Below, one piece after another: positions 36,810-45,801 of a DNA stretch of 64,000 nucleotides. Position 1 is the first letter of the stretch; every line of letters begins with the position of its first letter. The translations under genes and the position numbers were made by a program. Origin of the DNA: Thalassospiraceae bacterium LMO-SO8 (GTDB taxonomy: Bacteria; Pseudomonadota; Alphaproteobacteria; Rhodospirillales; Casp-alpha2); NCBI GenBank assembly GCA_031655335.1, contig CP134226.1, positions 2,560,001 through 2,624,000 of the forward strand, read 5' to 3'. The notes below the pieces were generated by a model that saw only the letters and a program-made list of their open reading frames with translations, was not told the origin of the DNA and did not search any database.

Positions 36810-38204
36810 ATGGTCTCCGCCAAACAGGCAGGGGAGCATCCGTCGGTGAAACTGACGTTCATGGGGGCCACGGGCACGGTGACCGGGTCGAAGTATCTGG
36901 TCGAGGCCGCCGGGGCCAAAATTCTCGTCGATTGCGGGCTGTTTCAGGGCCTCAAGGACCTGCGTCTGCGCAACTGGGCGCCGCTGCCGGTCGATCCCAC
37001 GGAAATCGACGCGGTGATCCTGACCCATGCCCATCTCGATCACAGCGGCTATCTGCCGCTTCTGGTCAAGAATGGGTTCAAAGGCCCCATCTATTGTTCC
37101 GAGGCGACGGAGGACCTTTGCGCCATCCTGCTGCCGGACAGCGGCTACCTGCAGGAGGCGGATGCGGACCGCGCCAACCGGCATGCCTACACCAAACACA
37201 AACCGGCCCTGCCGCTCTATACCCAGGCCGACGCCCATCGCTCGCTCGACCAGTTCAAGGCCGTTCCCTTCGGCGCCGCGCAGACGCTTGCCGACGGCGT
37301 GACCTTCAGCCTGTCCCGTTCCGGGCATATCCTGGGCTCGGCCTTCGTGCGCATCGACGACGGCGCGACATCCTTGGTGTTCTCGGGCGACCTGGGCCGC
37401 GCCGACGACCCGGTCATGGTGCCGCCCGTGGAAATTCATGATGCCGACTATCTGGTCGTGGAATCGACCTATGGCGACCGCTTGCATCGCGACAGCGATG
37501 CCGAGGGCAAACTCGGCGCCATCATCCGCGACACGGCGGCGCGCGGCGGCACGGTCCTTATTCCCGCTTTTGCCGTGGGGCGCACGCAAAGCATCCTGTT
37601 TCACATTCACCAACTGAAGCAGAAGAAGGCCATTCCGGATATTCCGGTGTTTCTCGACAGTCCCATGGCGATCAACGCGACGCGCCTTCTCAAGCACCAC
37701 CGCGCCGACCATCGCCTGTCGGGGCCGCTCTGCGCCGAGGTTTGCCACGCCGCGAAATATGTGAATACCGCCGATGAATCACGGGCCCTGGATGAAGGGA
37801 TGGCCGTGCCCCAGGTCATCATCTCGGCCAGCGGCATGGCGACGGGCGGGCGCATCCTGCATCACCTGAAGCATTTTATCGGCGACGCCCGCAACACGGT
37901 CCTGTTCACCGGGTTTCAGGCGGCGGGGACGCGGGGCGCGCGGCTGGTTCATGGTGAGGACGAGATCAAGATTCACGGCCGCCTTTGGCCCGTGCGCGCC
38001 GAGGTCGACATCCTGCACAATATGTCGGCCCATGCGGACTACAGTGAAATCCTCGGATGGCTCGGCCATTTCCGAAAGCCGCCCCGGCGCACCTTCATCA
38101 CCCATGGCGAGCCCGAGGCCGCATCCTCGCTACGCATGAAGATCGAGGACCACCTGCATTGGGATGTGACGGTGCCGGAATACCTCGACCAGGTGGACCT
38201 CTGA
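36810..38204 (+). CDS. Beta-CASP metallo-beta-lactamase-fold hydrolase
   Basis: A 464-residue metallohydrolase with the zinc motif HAHLDH at 73-78, the beta-CASP domain in the middle and a C-terminal HNMSAHADYSE / THGE region typical of RNA-processing exonuclease-type proteins. It is the CPSF/YSH1-like bacterial group, probably a nuclease acting on RNA. Alternative starts are GTG 36798 and GTG 36846; homologues usually begin near KLTFMGATGTVTGS. It follows the hairpin-rich region and is convergent with the DUF4197 gene (4-nt gap). Confidence 0.87.
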   Translation: MVSAKQAGEHPSVKLTFMGATGTVTGSKYLVEAAGAKILVDCGLFQGLKDLRLRNWAPLPVDPTEIDAVILTHAHLDHSGYLPLLVKNGFKGPIYCSEATEDLCAILLPDSGYLQEADADRANRHAYTKHKPALPLYTQADAHRSLDQFKAVPFGAAQTLADGVTFSLSRSGHILGSAFVRIDDGATSLVFSGDLGRADDPVMVPPVEIHDADYLVVESTYGDRLHRDSDAEGKLGAIIRDTAARGGTVLIPAFAVGRTQSILFHIHQLKQKKAIPDIPVFLDSPMAINATRLLKHHRADHRLSGPLCAEVCHAAKYVNTADESRALDEGMAVPQVIISASGMATGGRILHHLKHFIGDARNTVLFTGFQAAGTRGARLVHGEDEIKIHGRLWPVRAEVDILHNMSAHADYSEILGWLGHFRKPPRRTFITHGEPEAASSLRMKIEDHLHWDVTVPEYLDQVDL

Positions 38205-38208
38205 GGCC

Positions 38209-38958
38209 CTATTTCGCGAATACCTTTTGCAGCAGTTCGGTGGTGCGCTTCGCGGGGTTTTCGCGGATCGCCGCTTCCTCGCGCCCCAGGTACAGAAAGA
38301 CGCCGTCGATGGCCTTGGTCAGGACGTGATCGGTCAGGTTCGCCTTCACGTCGGGGACGAAGGGCAGGGATTTGTACTGTCCCATCATCTTGTCATAGGC
38401 GGCGACGGCGCCGACTTCAGACAGTTGGGTATCGACGATCGGTTTCATGTCGGCCGCCAGCGGCGCCGACATCTTGGATCGGAAATACTGCGTTGCCGCA
38501 TCCTTTGGGCCGTTGAGAATACCCTTGGCGTCATCGACCGTCATGGCGGAAATGGCGTCGACGAACAGGGATTTGGCCTTGGGTACGGCGGCTTCGGCCG
38601 CGCGGTTGAGCCGCAGTTCCACATCGTCGGCAAGCGATGACATGCCGATCTTGGACAGCGCCGATTGCACCTTCTGCAAGGTGTCCGGCAAGGGAATATG
38701 CACGTCGGGGGATTTGTTGAAGCCGTCGGCGGCACCCAGCGTGCCGACCACCCGTTCCGAGCCGACGCGCAGCGCCTCCTTGAGCCCGGCCGCGATGTCC
38801 GTGCCGCTTAGGGCGCCCGCCGATGTCGAGGAAGAGCCGCCGAGTCCCTTGAGCAGGTCCTTCCCCTTGTCCAGGAAGCTTTGGGCGCCGGCGGGTGGGG
38901 TGAACGCCGCGACCCCGGCAAGCAGGGTGCAAATAGCGGCAAGCTGTTTCATGGTCAT
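38209..38958 (-). CDS. DUF4197 domain-containing secreted protein
   Basis: A 249-residue exported protein. The signal peptide (about 1-25) ends AGAQS, followed by a helix-rich DUF4197 domain with GLKEALRVGSERVV, DVHIPLPDTLQ and DAISAMTVDDAKGILNG segments. The function of the family is unknown. A GAGGAG ribosome-binding site lies 6 nt before the first ATG. It diverges from the IclR gene. Confidence 0.85.
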   Translation of the reverse strand: MTMKQLAAICTLLAGVAAFTPPAGAQSFLDKGKDLLKGLGGSSSTSAGALSGTDIAAGLKEALRVGSERVVGTLGAADGFNKSPDVHIPLPDTLQKVQSALSKIGMSSLADDVELRLNRAAEAAVPKAKSLFVDAISAMTVDDAKGILNGPKDAATQYFRSKMSAPLAADMKPIVDTQLSEVGAVAAYDKMMGQYKSLPFVPDVKANLTDHVLTKAIDGVFLYLGREEAAIRENPAKRTTELLQKVFAK

Positions 38959-39063
38959 CGCGGTCTCCTCGGGCGGTCTGCGGGATAGGATGGTAACGCG
39001 GATATAGGCTTGGCGGGAGGAATTCAGGCAGCGCTTGGGGACGCCGCAGGGCGCAACATTTTG

Positions 39064-39080
39064 CGTGACACGGTGTCACG
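39064..39080. promoter_or_regulatory. 17-bp perfect palindrome, likely IclR operator (autoregulatory)
   Basis: CGTGACAC-G-GTGTCACG is an 8-1-8 perfect palindrome 46 bp before the IclR-family gene. The same half-site GTGTCACG recurs just after that gene before the ABC transporter. IclR-family regulators bind palindromes of this size. Confidence 0.75.
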
Positions 39081-39126
39081 GTTTTTGCTCATATGAATTC
39101 CCGCACCCCACGTAAAAGGACAACCC

Positions 39127-39897
39127 GTGGCAGACAAACCGGAAACCAATTCGGCGATCCAGAAGGCGTTGACCATCCTTGAAATGGTGACCCAGGAAAT
39201 CCGTCCGCTCGGGATTGTCGACATCTCGCGCGACCTCGGCCTGCCGCGCCAGACCGTGCACCGGGTGATCCGCCAATTGGAGGACCTGAACCTTCTGCGC
39301 AAGGACCCGGGCACCGACCGCTACACCACGGGGGCGCGGCTGCGGGCCCTGGCCCTCAACACCATTTCGTCGTCCCATTCGACCCGCGCCAGCCATGCGA
39401 TCCTTCAGGGCCTGGTCGACGAGGTCAAGGAGACCTGCAACGTCGGCATGCTGGACGGCCACGAAGTCATCTATATCGACCGGGTGGAATGCGACTGGCC
39501 GTTGCGCATGCTGTTGAAGGCGGGCAGCCACGTCCCCGCCCATTGCACGGCCATCGGCAAGCTTTTGTTGGCCTATCAGCCCAAGGACGCGCGTGACCGC
39601 ATTCTGCGAACGGCGCCGCTGCGCAAGTTCACCAAATACACGATCACCGATCCGGACCAGTTGGAGGCCAACCTGGACCAGATCGCGGCCCAGGGGTACT
39701 CCATCAACAATCAGGAAGACGCCATCGGCTTGGTCGCCATGGCGGTGCCTGTGCGCGACCCTCAGGGCGAGGTCATCGCGGGCCTTGCCGTACATGCGCC
39801 GGAGCCCCGGTTTCCCATCGCCAAGGCCATCGAGCATATCGACAGATTTCGCGAAGCGGCCGATCGGATCGGCCAGTCCTTGTTCGAGCAAGAATAA
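39127..39897 (+). CDS. IclR-family transcriptional regulator
   Basis: A 256-residue regulator. An N-terminal winged HTH (about residues 8-65: AIQKALTILEMV, GLPRQTVHRVIRQLE) is followed by the IclR effector-binding domain with HCTAIGKLLLAYQ and GLVAMAVPVRD segments. It begins with GTG at 39127. A palindrome before it and a matching site after it frame the gene, so it likely controls itself and the ABC transporter/amidase operon downstream. Confidence 0.92.
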   Translation: MADKPETNSAIQKALTILEMVTQEIRPLGIVDISRDLGLPRQTVHRVIRQLEDLNLLRKDPGTDRYTTGARLRALALNTISSSHSTRASHAILQGLVDEVKETCNVGMLDGHEVIYIDRVECDWPLRMLLKAGSHVPAHCTAIGKLLLAYQPKDARDRILRTAPLRKFTKYTITDPDQLEANLDQIAAQGYSINNQEDAIGLVAMAVPVRDPQGEVIAGLAVHAPEPRFPIAKAIEHIDRFREAADRIGQSLFEQE

Positions 39898-39901
39898 AAA
39901 A

Positions 39902-39918
39902 TGAGACGCTGTGTCACG
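39902..39918. promoter_or_regulatory. Second IclR operator-like site at the transporter promoter
   Basis: TGAGACGC-T-GTGTCACG keeps one half-site of the upstream palindrome exactly (8 of 8) and the other at 5 of 8 positions. GTGTCA (39911-39916) is also repeated inverted as TGACAC (39927-39932). Confidence 0.65.
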
Positions 39919-39925
39919 TTTTTCG

Positions 39926-39931
39926 TTGACA
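39926..39931 (+). promoter_or_regulatory. Putative -35 element of the ABC transporter operon
   Basis: TTGACA is a consensus -35 and overlaps the operator-like inverted repeat; the -10 (GAATCC, 17 bp downstream) is poor. Repressor binding would block this promoter. Confidence 0.45.
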
Positions 39932-40070
39932 CTTGCGGCCCTCCCAAGGAATCCTGACGGCACTGGTCATCCAAGGACGGATGTCGAAAATCGGCCGAGC
40001 CGGCAAAAAGACATCTAAGAAAATGCACCGGCAGCGGTCGTTCACCCAACGCCTCACAGGGAGAGCGAGA

Positions 40071-41066
40071 ATGCTGCAGAAATTCCTCAAGACCATGGCC
40101 GTCAGTGGCGGGCTATTCGCCGCCGCGGCCCTCACGGGGCCGTTCAACGGCCCCGCCAACGCCACCGACACCATCAATTTCGGGACCCAACCGGCGACCA
40201 TGCCGATCTACATCGCCAAGGCGATGGGGCTGTTGGCGGAGATCGAGAAGAAACACGACGTCAAGATCGAGTTCAAGGTGTTCTCCTACGGCGCGCCGGA
40301 GAACCAGGCACTCGCCGCCGGTGAACTCCAGATCGCGTCCGCCGGCATGGGCCCGGCCATCGTCGCCTCCGCGCGCCTGCCCGCTAAGTTGCTGGCCATC
40401 TCGATTCTTGAGCAGACGGCGCTCATGGTGCCGATGGACTCCCCGATCAAATCCGTGAAGGAACTGAAGGGCAAGCGCATCGCGTTCCCGGGCAAGGGCT
40501 CGCAGCAGTATCCGCTTCTGGTCAAGGCGCTCGCCGATGCGGGCCTGAAGGTCAGCGACGTGGAACTGTTCAAGACCAAGGGGTCGGACGTGCCGACCCT
40601 GCTGGCGAACAAAAGCGTCGATGCCGGGATCACGTGGGACCCGCACGTTTCCAACGCGCTGGCGGCAGGCCATTCCAAGGTCCTGATCAAGGCCGAGAAA
40701 ATTCTGCCGATCAAGGCCGGACATTACATCGGTAACGGCGTCTATGCCCGCGAGGATTTCATCGCCGCCCGGCCCGAGCTGGTCCAGGACCTGATCACGT
40801 CCATCGTTAAGGCCATCGACTTCATCCTCAAGAACGAGGACAAGGCGATCAAGATGTGGGCCGAGCAGATCAAGTTCCCGGAAAAGGTCATCGCCTTCGC
40901 CCTGAAGGAAGGCATCTCCGTCTATAACCTGGACGTGGCGCCCGAGGCCTCGACCATCGACGCCTATACCAAGTTCCTCAAGGACGCGGAAATCCTCAAG
41001 CCCGAGGACAACCCCAAGTACGATCCCAGCTTCGCCAAAAAGGCGCTGGAGATGATGAAGAAATAA
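40071..41066 (+). CDS. ABC transporter substrate-binding protein (NMT1/taurine type)
   Basis: A 331-residue periplasmic receptor. The signal peptide (about 1-30) ends near ANA; the mature protein starts with INFGTQPATMPIYIAKAMGLL and follows the NMT1/SsuA pattern (GIT WDPHVSNALA segment). Known ligands of this class include sulfonates, nitrate, thiamine and pyrimidine precursors, and amides. ATG 40071 follows GGGAGAG. It is the first gene of an IclR-controlled operon with permease, ATPase and amidase. Confidence 0.9.
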   Translation: MLQKFLKTMAVSGGLFAAAALTGPFNGPANATDTINFGTQPATMPIYIAKAMGLLAEIEKKHDVKIEFKVFSYGAPENQALAAGELQIASAGMGPAIVASARLPAKLLAISILEQTALMVPMDSPIKSVKELKGKRIAFPGKGSQQYPLLVKALADAGLKVSDVELFKTKGSDVPTLLANKSVDAGITWDPHVSNALAAGHSKVLIKAEKILPIKAGHYIGNGVYAREDFIAARPELVQDLITSIVKAIDFILKNEDKAIKMWAEQIKFPEKVIAFALKEGISVYNLDVAPEASTIDAYTKFLKDAEILKPEDNPKYDPSFAKKALEMMKK

Positions 41067-41080
41067 CGCTCCGGGCGTTC

Positions 41081-41109
41081 GGCGGCGGGTGCCCTCGGTG
41101 CCCGCCGCC
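41081..41109 (+). other. Intercistronic hairpin after the binding-protein gene
   Basis: GGCGGCGGG (41081-41089) and CCCGCCGCC (41101-41109) form a 9-bp stem. No T-run follows. Like the hairpin at 8051-8080 it separates a receptor gene from its permease and probably favours receptor mRNA. Confidence 0.6.
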
Positions 41110-41155
41110 GCCGCTGGTGCTGCGTTTTCCATCTTCGCTTTTTCAAGGAATTCCC

Positions 41156-41920
41156 GTGAAAACATCGGCTAAGACCGCTGCGTCCATTCTGCCCTACTTA
41201 TGGGCGGCGATCTTCATCGTCTTCGTATGGCAGATGGCGGTCATCTTCACCCAGGCGCATGTCGCGCTGCTGCCGCCGCCGCTGTTGGCGGCCAAGACCT
41301 TCGCCGAACTGGTGGTCAACGGTCAGTTGTTCGTCCATGCGGGCGCCAGCCTGGGCCGCGTGGTGTCGGCCTGGCTGTTGTCGGCCGCCGTCGCCATTCC
41401 GCTCGGCCTCGCCATGGGCCGCTGGCGACGCTTTGAACACTTGGTCGACCCGGTGATCGAACTGTTCCGGCCGATCTCGCCGCTGGCCTGGATTCCGCTG
41501 GCCATCCTGTGGTTCGGCATCGGCGAGACCGGCAAGATCTTTATCATCTTCATCGCCACCTTCTTCCCCATCCTGCTGAACACCGTGTCAGGGGTGAAGG
41601 GGGTCGATCCGGTTCTGATCCGCGCCGGTCAGGTGCTCGGCTGCGATAACGACCGCGCCCTGTTCCGCAAGGTCATTCTGCCCGCCGCCATGCCGACCAT
41701 CATTGTCGGCCTGCGCATTTCCTTCGGCACCGGCTGGGCCGCGATCATCGCCGCCGAACTGGTCGCCGCCCAGGTCGGGCTCGGCTATCTGATCGCCGAC
41801 GGGATGGAGGTCCTGCGTTCCGACCTGGTTCTGGTCGGCATGGTCGCCATCGGCATCCTGGGGGTGCTGATCGATGCCGTGTTCCGCACCATCAACGACC
41901 GTTTCTCCTGGGGGGCATAG
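41156..41920 (+). CDS. ABC transporter permease (SsuC/TauC-like)
   Basis: A 254-residue inner-membrane permease with about six helices and the BPD_transp_1 loop (the segment VLGCDNDRALFRKVILPAAMPTIIVG contains the ATPase-coupling EAA-like loop). GTG 41156 follows AAGGAA. The ATPase gene starts directly after its stop. Confidence 0.9.
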   Translation: MKTSAKTAASILPYLWAAIFIVFVWQMAVIFTQAHVALLPPPLLAAKTFAELVVNGQLFVHAGASLGRVVSAWLLSAAVAIPLGLAMGRWRRFEHLVDPVIELFRPISPLAWIPLAILWFGIGETGKIFIIFIATFFPILLNTVSGVKGVDPVLIRAGQVLGCDNDRALFRKVILPAAMPTIIVGLRISFGTGWAAIIAAELVAAQVGLGYLIADGMEVLRSDLVLVGMVAIGILGVLIDAVFRTINDRFSWGA

Positions 41921-41921
41921 G

Positions 41922-42749
41922 ATGGCCGACCACACAAGCCAGAACCGCGGCACCAAGGGAATTTCCATTTCCGAGCTGGCGGTCACCTTCCATCCGGCGA
42001 CGTCCGAGCCGGTCGAGGCCCTGCGCCCGACCTCGCTCGAGTTCGAGGCGGGCGAGTTCATCGCCCTGGTCGGCCCGTCGGGTTGCGGCAAGTCGACGCT
42101 GTTGAACGTGCTGGCCGGCTTCATCACGCCGTCGGCCGGGCGCGCCTTGGTCGGCGGCGAGCCGATCACCAAGCCCGACATCGACCACGGCATGGTGTTT
42201 CAGGACTACGCCCTGTTTCCCTGGCTCAACGTCATCGACAACGTCGCCTTCGGGCTGGAACGTCAGGGCATGGGCAAGGATGAACGCCATGCCAAGGCCC
42301 GCGACTATCTGGACATGGTGGGCCTCAAGGACTTCGCGGAAAAGCGGGTGACGGAGTTGTCCGGCGGTATGAAGCAGCGCGTCGCCATCGCCCGCGTGTT
42401 CGCCACCGATCCGTCGATTATCCTGATGGACGAACCCTTCGGTGCGCTCGACGCCCTGACCCGCCGGTTTCTGCAACACCAGTTGCTGGAAATCTGGCAG
42501 CGCAACCGCAAGACCGTCGTGTTCGTCACCCATTCCGTGCAGGAAGCGGTCTATCTGGCGTCGCGGGTCATCGTCATGACGGCCCGTCCGGGGCGCGTGA
42601 AACTGGATCAGAAGATCGACCTGCCGCATCCCCGCGATTTTTCGGGCGAGGAATTCCGCCGTCTCGAAAAACTGATCTACGACCAGTTGGACGAGGAACT
42701 GGCCAAGTCCTTCAAGCTCGAAGGCGGAGGAGGGACTTTCCATGACTGA
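41922..42749 (+). CDS. ABC transporter ATPase (SsuB/TauB-like)
   Basis: A 275-residue nucleotide-binding subunit with Walker A GPSGCGKST (51-59), signature LSGGMKQR (146-153) and Walker B IILMDE (166-171). It energises the upstream permease. Its last 8 nt overlap the amidase gene. Confidence 0.95.
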   Translation: MADHTSQNRGTKGISISELAVTFHPATSEPVEALRPTSLEFEAGEFIALVGPSGCGKSTLLNVLAGFITPSAGRALVGGEPITKPDIDHGMVFQDYALFPWLNVIDNVAFGLERQGMGKDERHAKARDYLDMVGLKDFAEKRVTELSGGMKQRVAIARVFATDPSIILMDEPFGALDALTRRFLQHQLLEIWQRNRKTVVFVTHSVQEAVYLASRVIVMTARPGRVKLDQKIDLPHPRDFSGEEFRRLEKLIYDQLDEELAKSFKLEGGGGTFHD

Positions 42750-43992
42750 GGCACCTCCTCGCCCGGCCAACGACACGATGGGAATCGCCGCCGTCGCCGC
42801 CGAACGGTTTCTGGCCCGCGCGGCGGAAATCGAGCCGGACCTGCGCGCGTTCCGCAGCATCGACGCGGGCCAACTGCGCGCCGACGCGGCCGCCCTCGAC
42901 GCCTTGCCGGAATCCCGGCGCGGGCCGCTCCACGGCATGCTGTTGGCGGTCAAGGAAGTGTTCGACGTTTGCGGTTACGTCTGCGGCTGGGGCACGCCGA
43001 TTCACGACGGCCGCCGCCCGGCGGCGGATGCCCGCGCCGTGGCGTGCCTGCGCGCGGCGGGGGCGCTGGTGGCTGGTATCACCGTGTCCTCGGAATATGC
43101 CATTTCCCGGACGGGACCGACGACCAATCCGTTCGATCCGGCGCGCACGCCGGGGGCTTCGTCGCAAGGGTCCGCCGCGGCCGTCGGCGCCGGTCTGGTG
43201 CCGGCGGCGCTGGGATCGCAGACCATCGGCTCGATCATCCGCCCGGCTTCCTACTGCGGTTGCATCGGCTTCAAGCCGACCTGGGGGAGCATCGACGTCG
43301 GCGGGTCCATGCCGCTGTCCGGTGCGCTCGACCATGTCGGTTTCCTGGCTGCCGACCCGAAGGTGGCGGCGGCGCTGATGGATGTGCTGATGCCGGCGAT
43401 GGCGGCCGAGCCCGTGGGCCTGCCGGCCACGGCGACCGTGCTGCGCCCCTGGTATCCCGATGGGGCCGCGCCGGCGGTTCTGGCCGCGCTTGCCGAGGCC
43501 GCCGGTCATCTGCGCGCCAAGAAAATCGCGGTCGACGACGGGGCGCTTCCCGATGGGGTCGCCGCCCAGGAAGCGGGCGTGATCGACACTCTTCTGGCCC
43601 ATGACATGGCGATGCACCATGGCGGCGATTTCGACGCCCAGGGCGACAAGATGAGCGACCGGGTGCGGGATTACATCACCCGCGGGCGCGGGATGACGGC
43701 GGCGGATTACACCGCCGCCCTGGCCGGACGCGACAAGATCGCCGCGGCGCTGGATGACTGGATCGGCGACGGCGTGATCCTGATGCCGGCGACGGTCGAT
43801 GTCGCCCCCTTGCTGAGCGAGGGCACCGGCCCGCGCGAACCACAGCGCCTGTGGACCCTGGGGGGGCAGCCGGCGATGACCGTGCCCGTGGCGCGGGCCA
43901 ATGGGCTGCCCATCGGCGTGCAGGTGATCGCCCGGCGCGGGGCCGACCGCCGGGTGCTGGCCGTGGCCGCGCTGCTGTTCGACAACGCCTAG
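42742..43992 (+). CDS. Amidase-signature family hydrolase
   Basis: A 416-residue amidase with the Ser-cisSer-Lys triad: K71 in LLAVKEVFD, S140 in GASSQGS and nucleophile S164 in TIGSIIRPAS. It overlaps the ABC ATPase gene by 8 nt, so it is translated with the importer and probably hydrolyses the imported amide in the cytoplasm. The substrate cannot be read from sequence. It is shorter than GatA and has no GatB/GatC neighbours, so a tRNA amidotransferase role is excluded. Confidence 0.9.
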   Translation: MTEAPPRPANDTMGIAAVAAERFLARAAEIEPDLRAFRSIDAGQLRADAAALDALPESRRGPLHGMLLAVKEVFDVCGYVCGWGTPIHDGRRPAADARAVACLRAAGALVAGITVSSEYAISRTGPTTNPFDPARTPGASSQGSAAAVGAGLVPAALGSQTIGSIIRPASYCGCIGFKPTWGSIDVGGSMPLSGALDHVGFLAADPKVAAALMDVLMPAMAAEPVGLPATATVLRPWYPDGAAPAVLAALAEAAGHLRAKKIAVDDGALPDGVAAQEAGVIDTLLAHDMAMHHGGDFDAQGDKMSDRVRDYITRGRGMTAADYTAALAGRDKIAAALDDWIGDGVILMPATVDVAPLLSEGTGPREPQRLWTLGGQPAMTVPVARANGLPIGVQVIARRGADRRVLAVAALLFDNA

Positions 43993-43995
43993 GCG

Positions 43996-44646
43996 TCAGC
44001 GCCTGACGATGAAGGTGTAATCGGGCAGGGGATCGTCGTTGGTGACGGTTGTGCGAGGCGACAATTCCGTCCGGCAAAAATTCAGGAACTCCCCACCGTC
44101 GACATAGAACAGGCCCTGATATCGTTCGACGGCATCGGCGCGCAGCAGGTTGAAGGCGAGGATTTTGTTGGTCTTGGCCCAAAGTTCGCGCAGGCTGTCC
44201 TTCACATAGTCGCCCCATTCCGCGCCGTCGGCCCCCATGTGCATGTTGTAGGTGCCGCAGGCGAAGACGTAGTCGGCGGGCTCGGTCACGGTGATCTGCT
44301 GTAGGAAGCGCGCGCGGGGATCGCGGATACGCGCACGCGCGGCCTCGACCATCTTTTTCGACATGTCATAGCCGACGTACCGCCCACCCTTGAGAGCCGG
44401 GGTGTCTTTTAGAAAATCGAACAGGGCGCCGTAACCGCAGCCGAAATCGGCGATGGAGAGCCCGCCCGCCCGCGCGTCGACGTCGTCGATGACCTGGTAC
44501 AGGGTTTCGAATCGGACAAGCTGATGGTCTTCGCTTTTCCAGAACACGGCGCGGGCGTCGGGGCCCAGTTCGGCCAGCCGGCGTTCATAACTGCGCGCCA
44601 CGGGTTTCAGCAGGCGCGCGGCCCGTTTGAAAAAGAACAAGGTCAT
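43996..44646 (-). CDS. Class I SAM-dependent methyltransferase
   Basis: A 216-residue methyltransferase with the SAM motif IADFGCGYG and the later YDMSKKMVEAARARI acidic loop. It has no signal peptide and the target is unknown. It lies 41 nt after the YgfZ-like gene on the same strand and is convergent with the amidase gene. Confidence 0.82.
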   Translation of the reverse strand: MTLFFFKRAARLLKPVARSYERRLAELGPDARAVFWKSEDHQLVRFETLYQVIDDVDARAGGLSIADFGCGYGALFDFLKDTPALKGGRYVGYDMSKKMVEAARARIRDPRARFLQQITVTEPADYVFACGTYNMHMGADGAEWGDYVKDSLRELWAKTNKILAFNLLRADAVERYQGLFYVDGGEFLNFCRTELSPRTTVTNDDPLPDYTFIVRR

Positions 44647-44687
44647 GGGCCGACATTAGGCCCCGGGCCCTGGCGGAACCAGTTTCT

Positions 44688-45596
44688 TTACGATTCCGTC
44701 TGGAACACAACCCAATCCGGCTTGTGCGGCGTGATCTTGGCTCCCGCCGCCTCGAACGGACCACCCGTTTCCAGATGTTCCAGGCGAATCATGGCAAGTC
44801 CCCGGCCACCCGTGCCATCGGCAACGGTGGAACGAACCTCGCCCACTTCCTTGCCGTCCAGGGTTACCGGCGTGCCTGTTTCGGGCAGGGCGCCCTCGAT
44901 CTCCACGGGCAGCAGGCGTTTTCGGACCAGGCCGCGATATTTGGTACGGGCCGTCAGTTCCTGGCCCATGTAACAGCCCTTTTTCCAGTCGATGCCGTTC
45001 AATTCGTCAAAGCCGCTTTCCAGAAGAATGGATTTATCGACGATCATGTCGCGGCTGCCATCGGGCACGCCCAGGCTCAGGCGGAGGATGTCGTAGGCCG
45101 CACGGTCCCCGGCACTGAGGCCGAGCCCGCTCAGCGTCGCTTCCGCGCCGTCGGCGGGGAGAATGGCCCGTGCCCCCAGGGCCGTCAGGCGCGGGTCGAC
45201 GAACAGCACGCCGCCGTCCCTCACTTCAGCCGCACCGGCATCGGGGGCCAATGTTGCTGTGCCCGCGCCGCCGGGCAGGGCGGCAATGCGCCATTGGTCG
45301 CTTTGGTCCTCAATCGTGACCTTGGCGCGTAATTTGTAGAGCTTCAGGCGCTTGACCAGATCGTCCAGGCGCGCGCGCTCACCGTCCAGTAACAAGGTGC
45401 CGTCGGCGGCTTCGGTGATGAAGAAATCGTGCAGGTATTTACCCTGGGGTGTCAGCAGCGCCGCATGTATGGCATGCGTGGGGGTGACCTTGTTGATATC
45501 GTTGGAAATCAGCCCCTGAAGGAAGGTCCGCGCGTCGTCGCCGGTAAGGGCGAGCACGCCGCGGTCTTCAAGGACGACATAGGTCTGTTCAGTCAT
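44688..45596 (-). CDS. ygfZ: Folate-binding YgfZ/GcvT-like protein
   Basis: A 302-residue member of the YgfZ family, recognised by KGCYMGQE at 206-213. YgfZ binds folate and helps maintain or assemble certain 4Fe-4S enzymes. ATG 45596 starts at the usual family start; longer upstream frame lacks homology. It diverges from the GT9 gene. Confidence 0.9.
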   Translation of the reverse strand: MTEQTYVVLEDRGVLALTGDDARTFLQGLISNDINKVTPTHAIHAALLTPQGKYLHDFFITEAADGTLLLDGERARLDDLVKRLKLYKLRAKVTIEDQSDQWRIAALPGGAGTATLAPDAGAAEVRDGGVLFVDPRLTALGARAILPADGAEATLSGLGLSAGDRAAYDILRLSLGVPDGSRDMIVDKSILLESGFDELNGIDWKKGCYMGQELTARTKYRGLVRKRLLPVEIEGALPETGTPVTLDGKEVGEVRSTVADGTGGRGLAMIRLEHLETGGPFEAAGAKITPHKPDWVVFQTES

Positions 45597-45801
45597 GTTC
45601 TGATCCCGAAAATGGATGGGTGCCGGTGTCCTGAATATGGGAGCGCCCAGCGGCCTAGGCAACAGGGGATGGTGGCCGTATAAGACGGGGAGCGTGTAAA
45701 ATCGGTCGTAATCGGGGGGCGCCCGGAATTCGGCCCGCAACGGCAACCTGTTGGGACGGCCCAAAGAACGGTCGGCAGTACGGCTAAGAAATCGATAGGT
45801 C

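Noticed and set aside
42742-43992. GatA subunit of tRNA amidotransferase
   Set aside because: It is shorter than GatA, has no GatB or GatC beside it and is coupled to an ABC importer, which fits a catabolic amidase.
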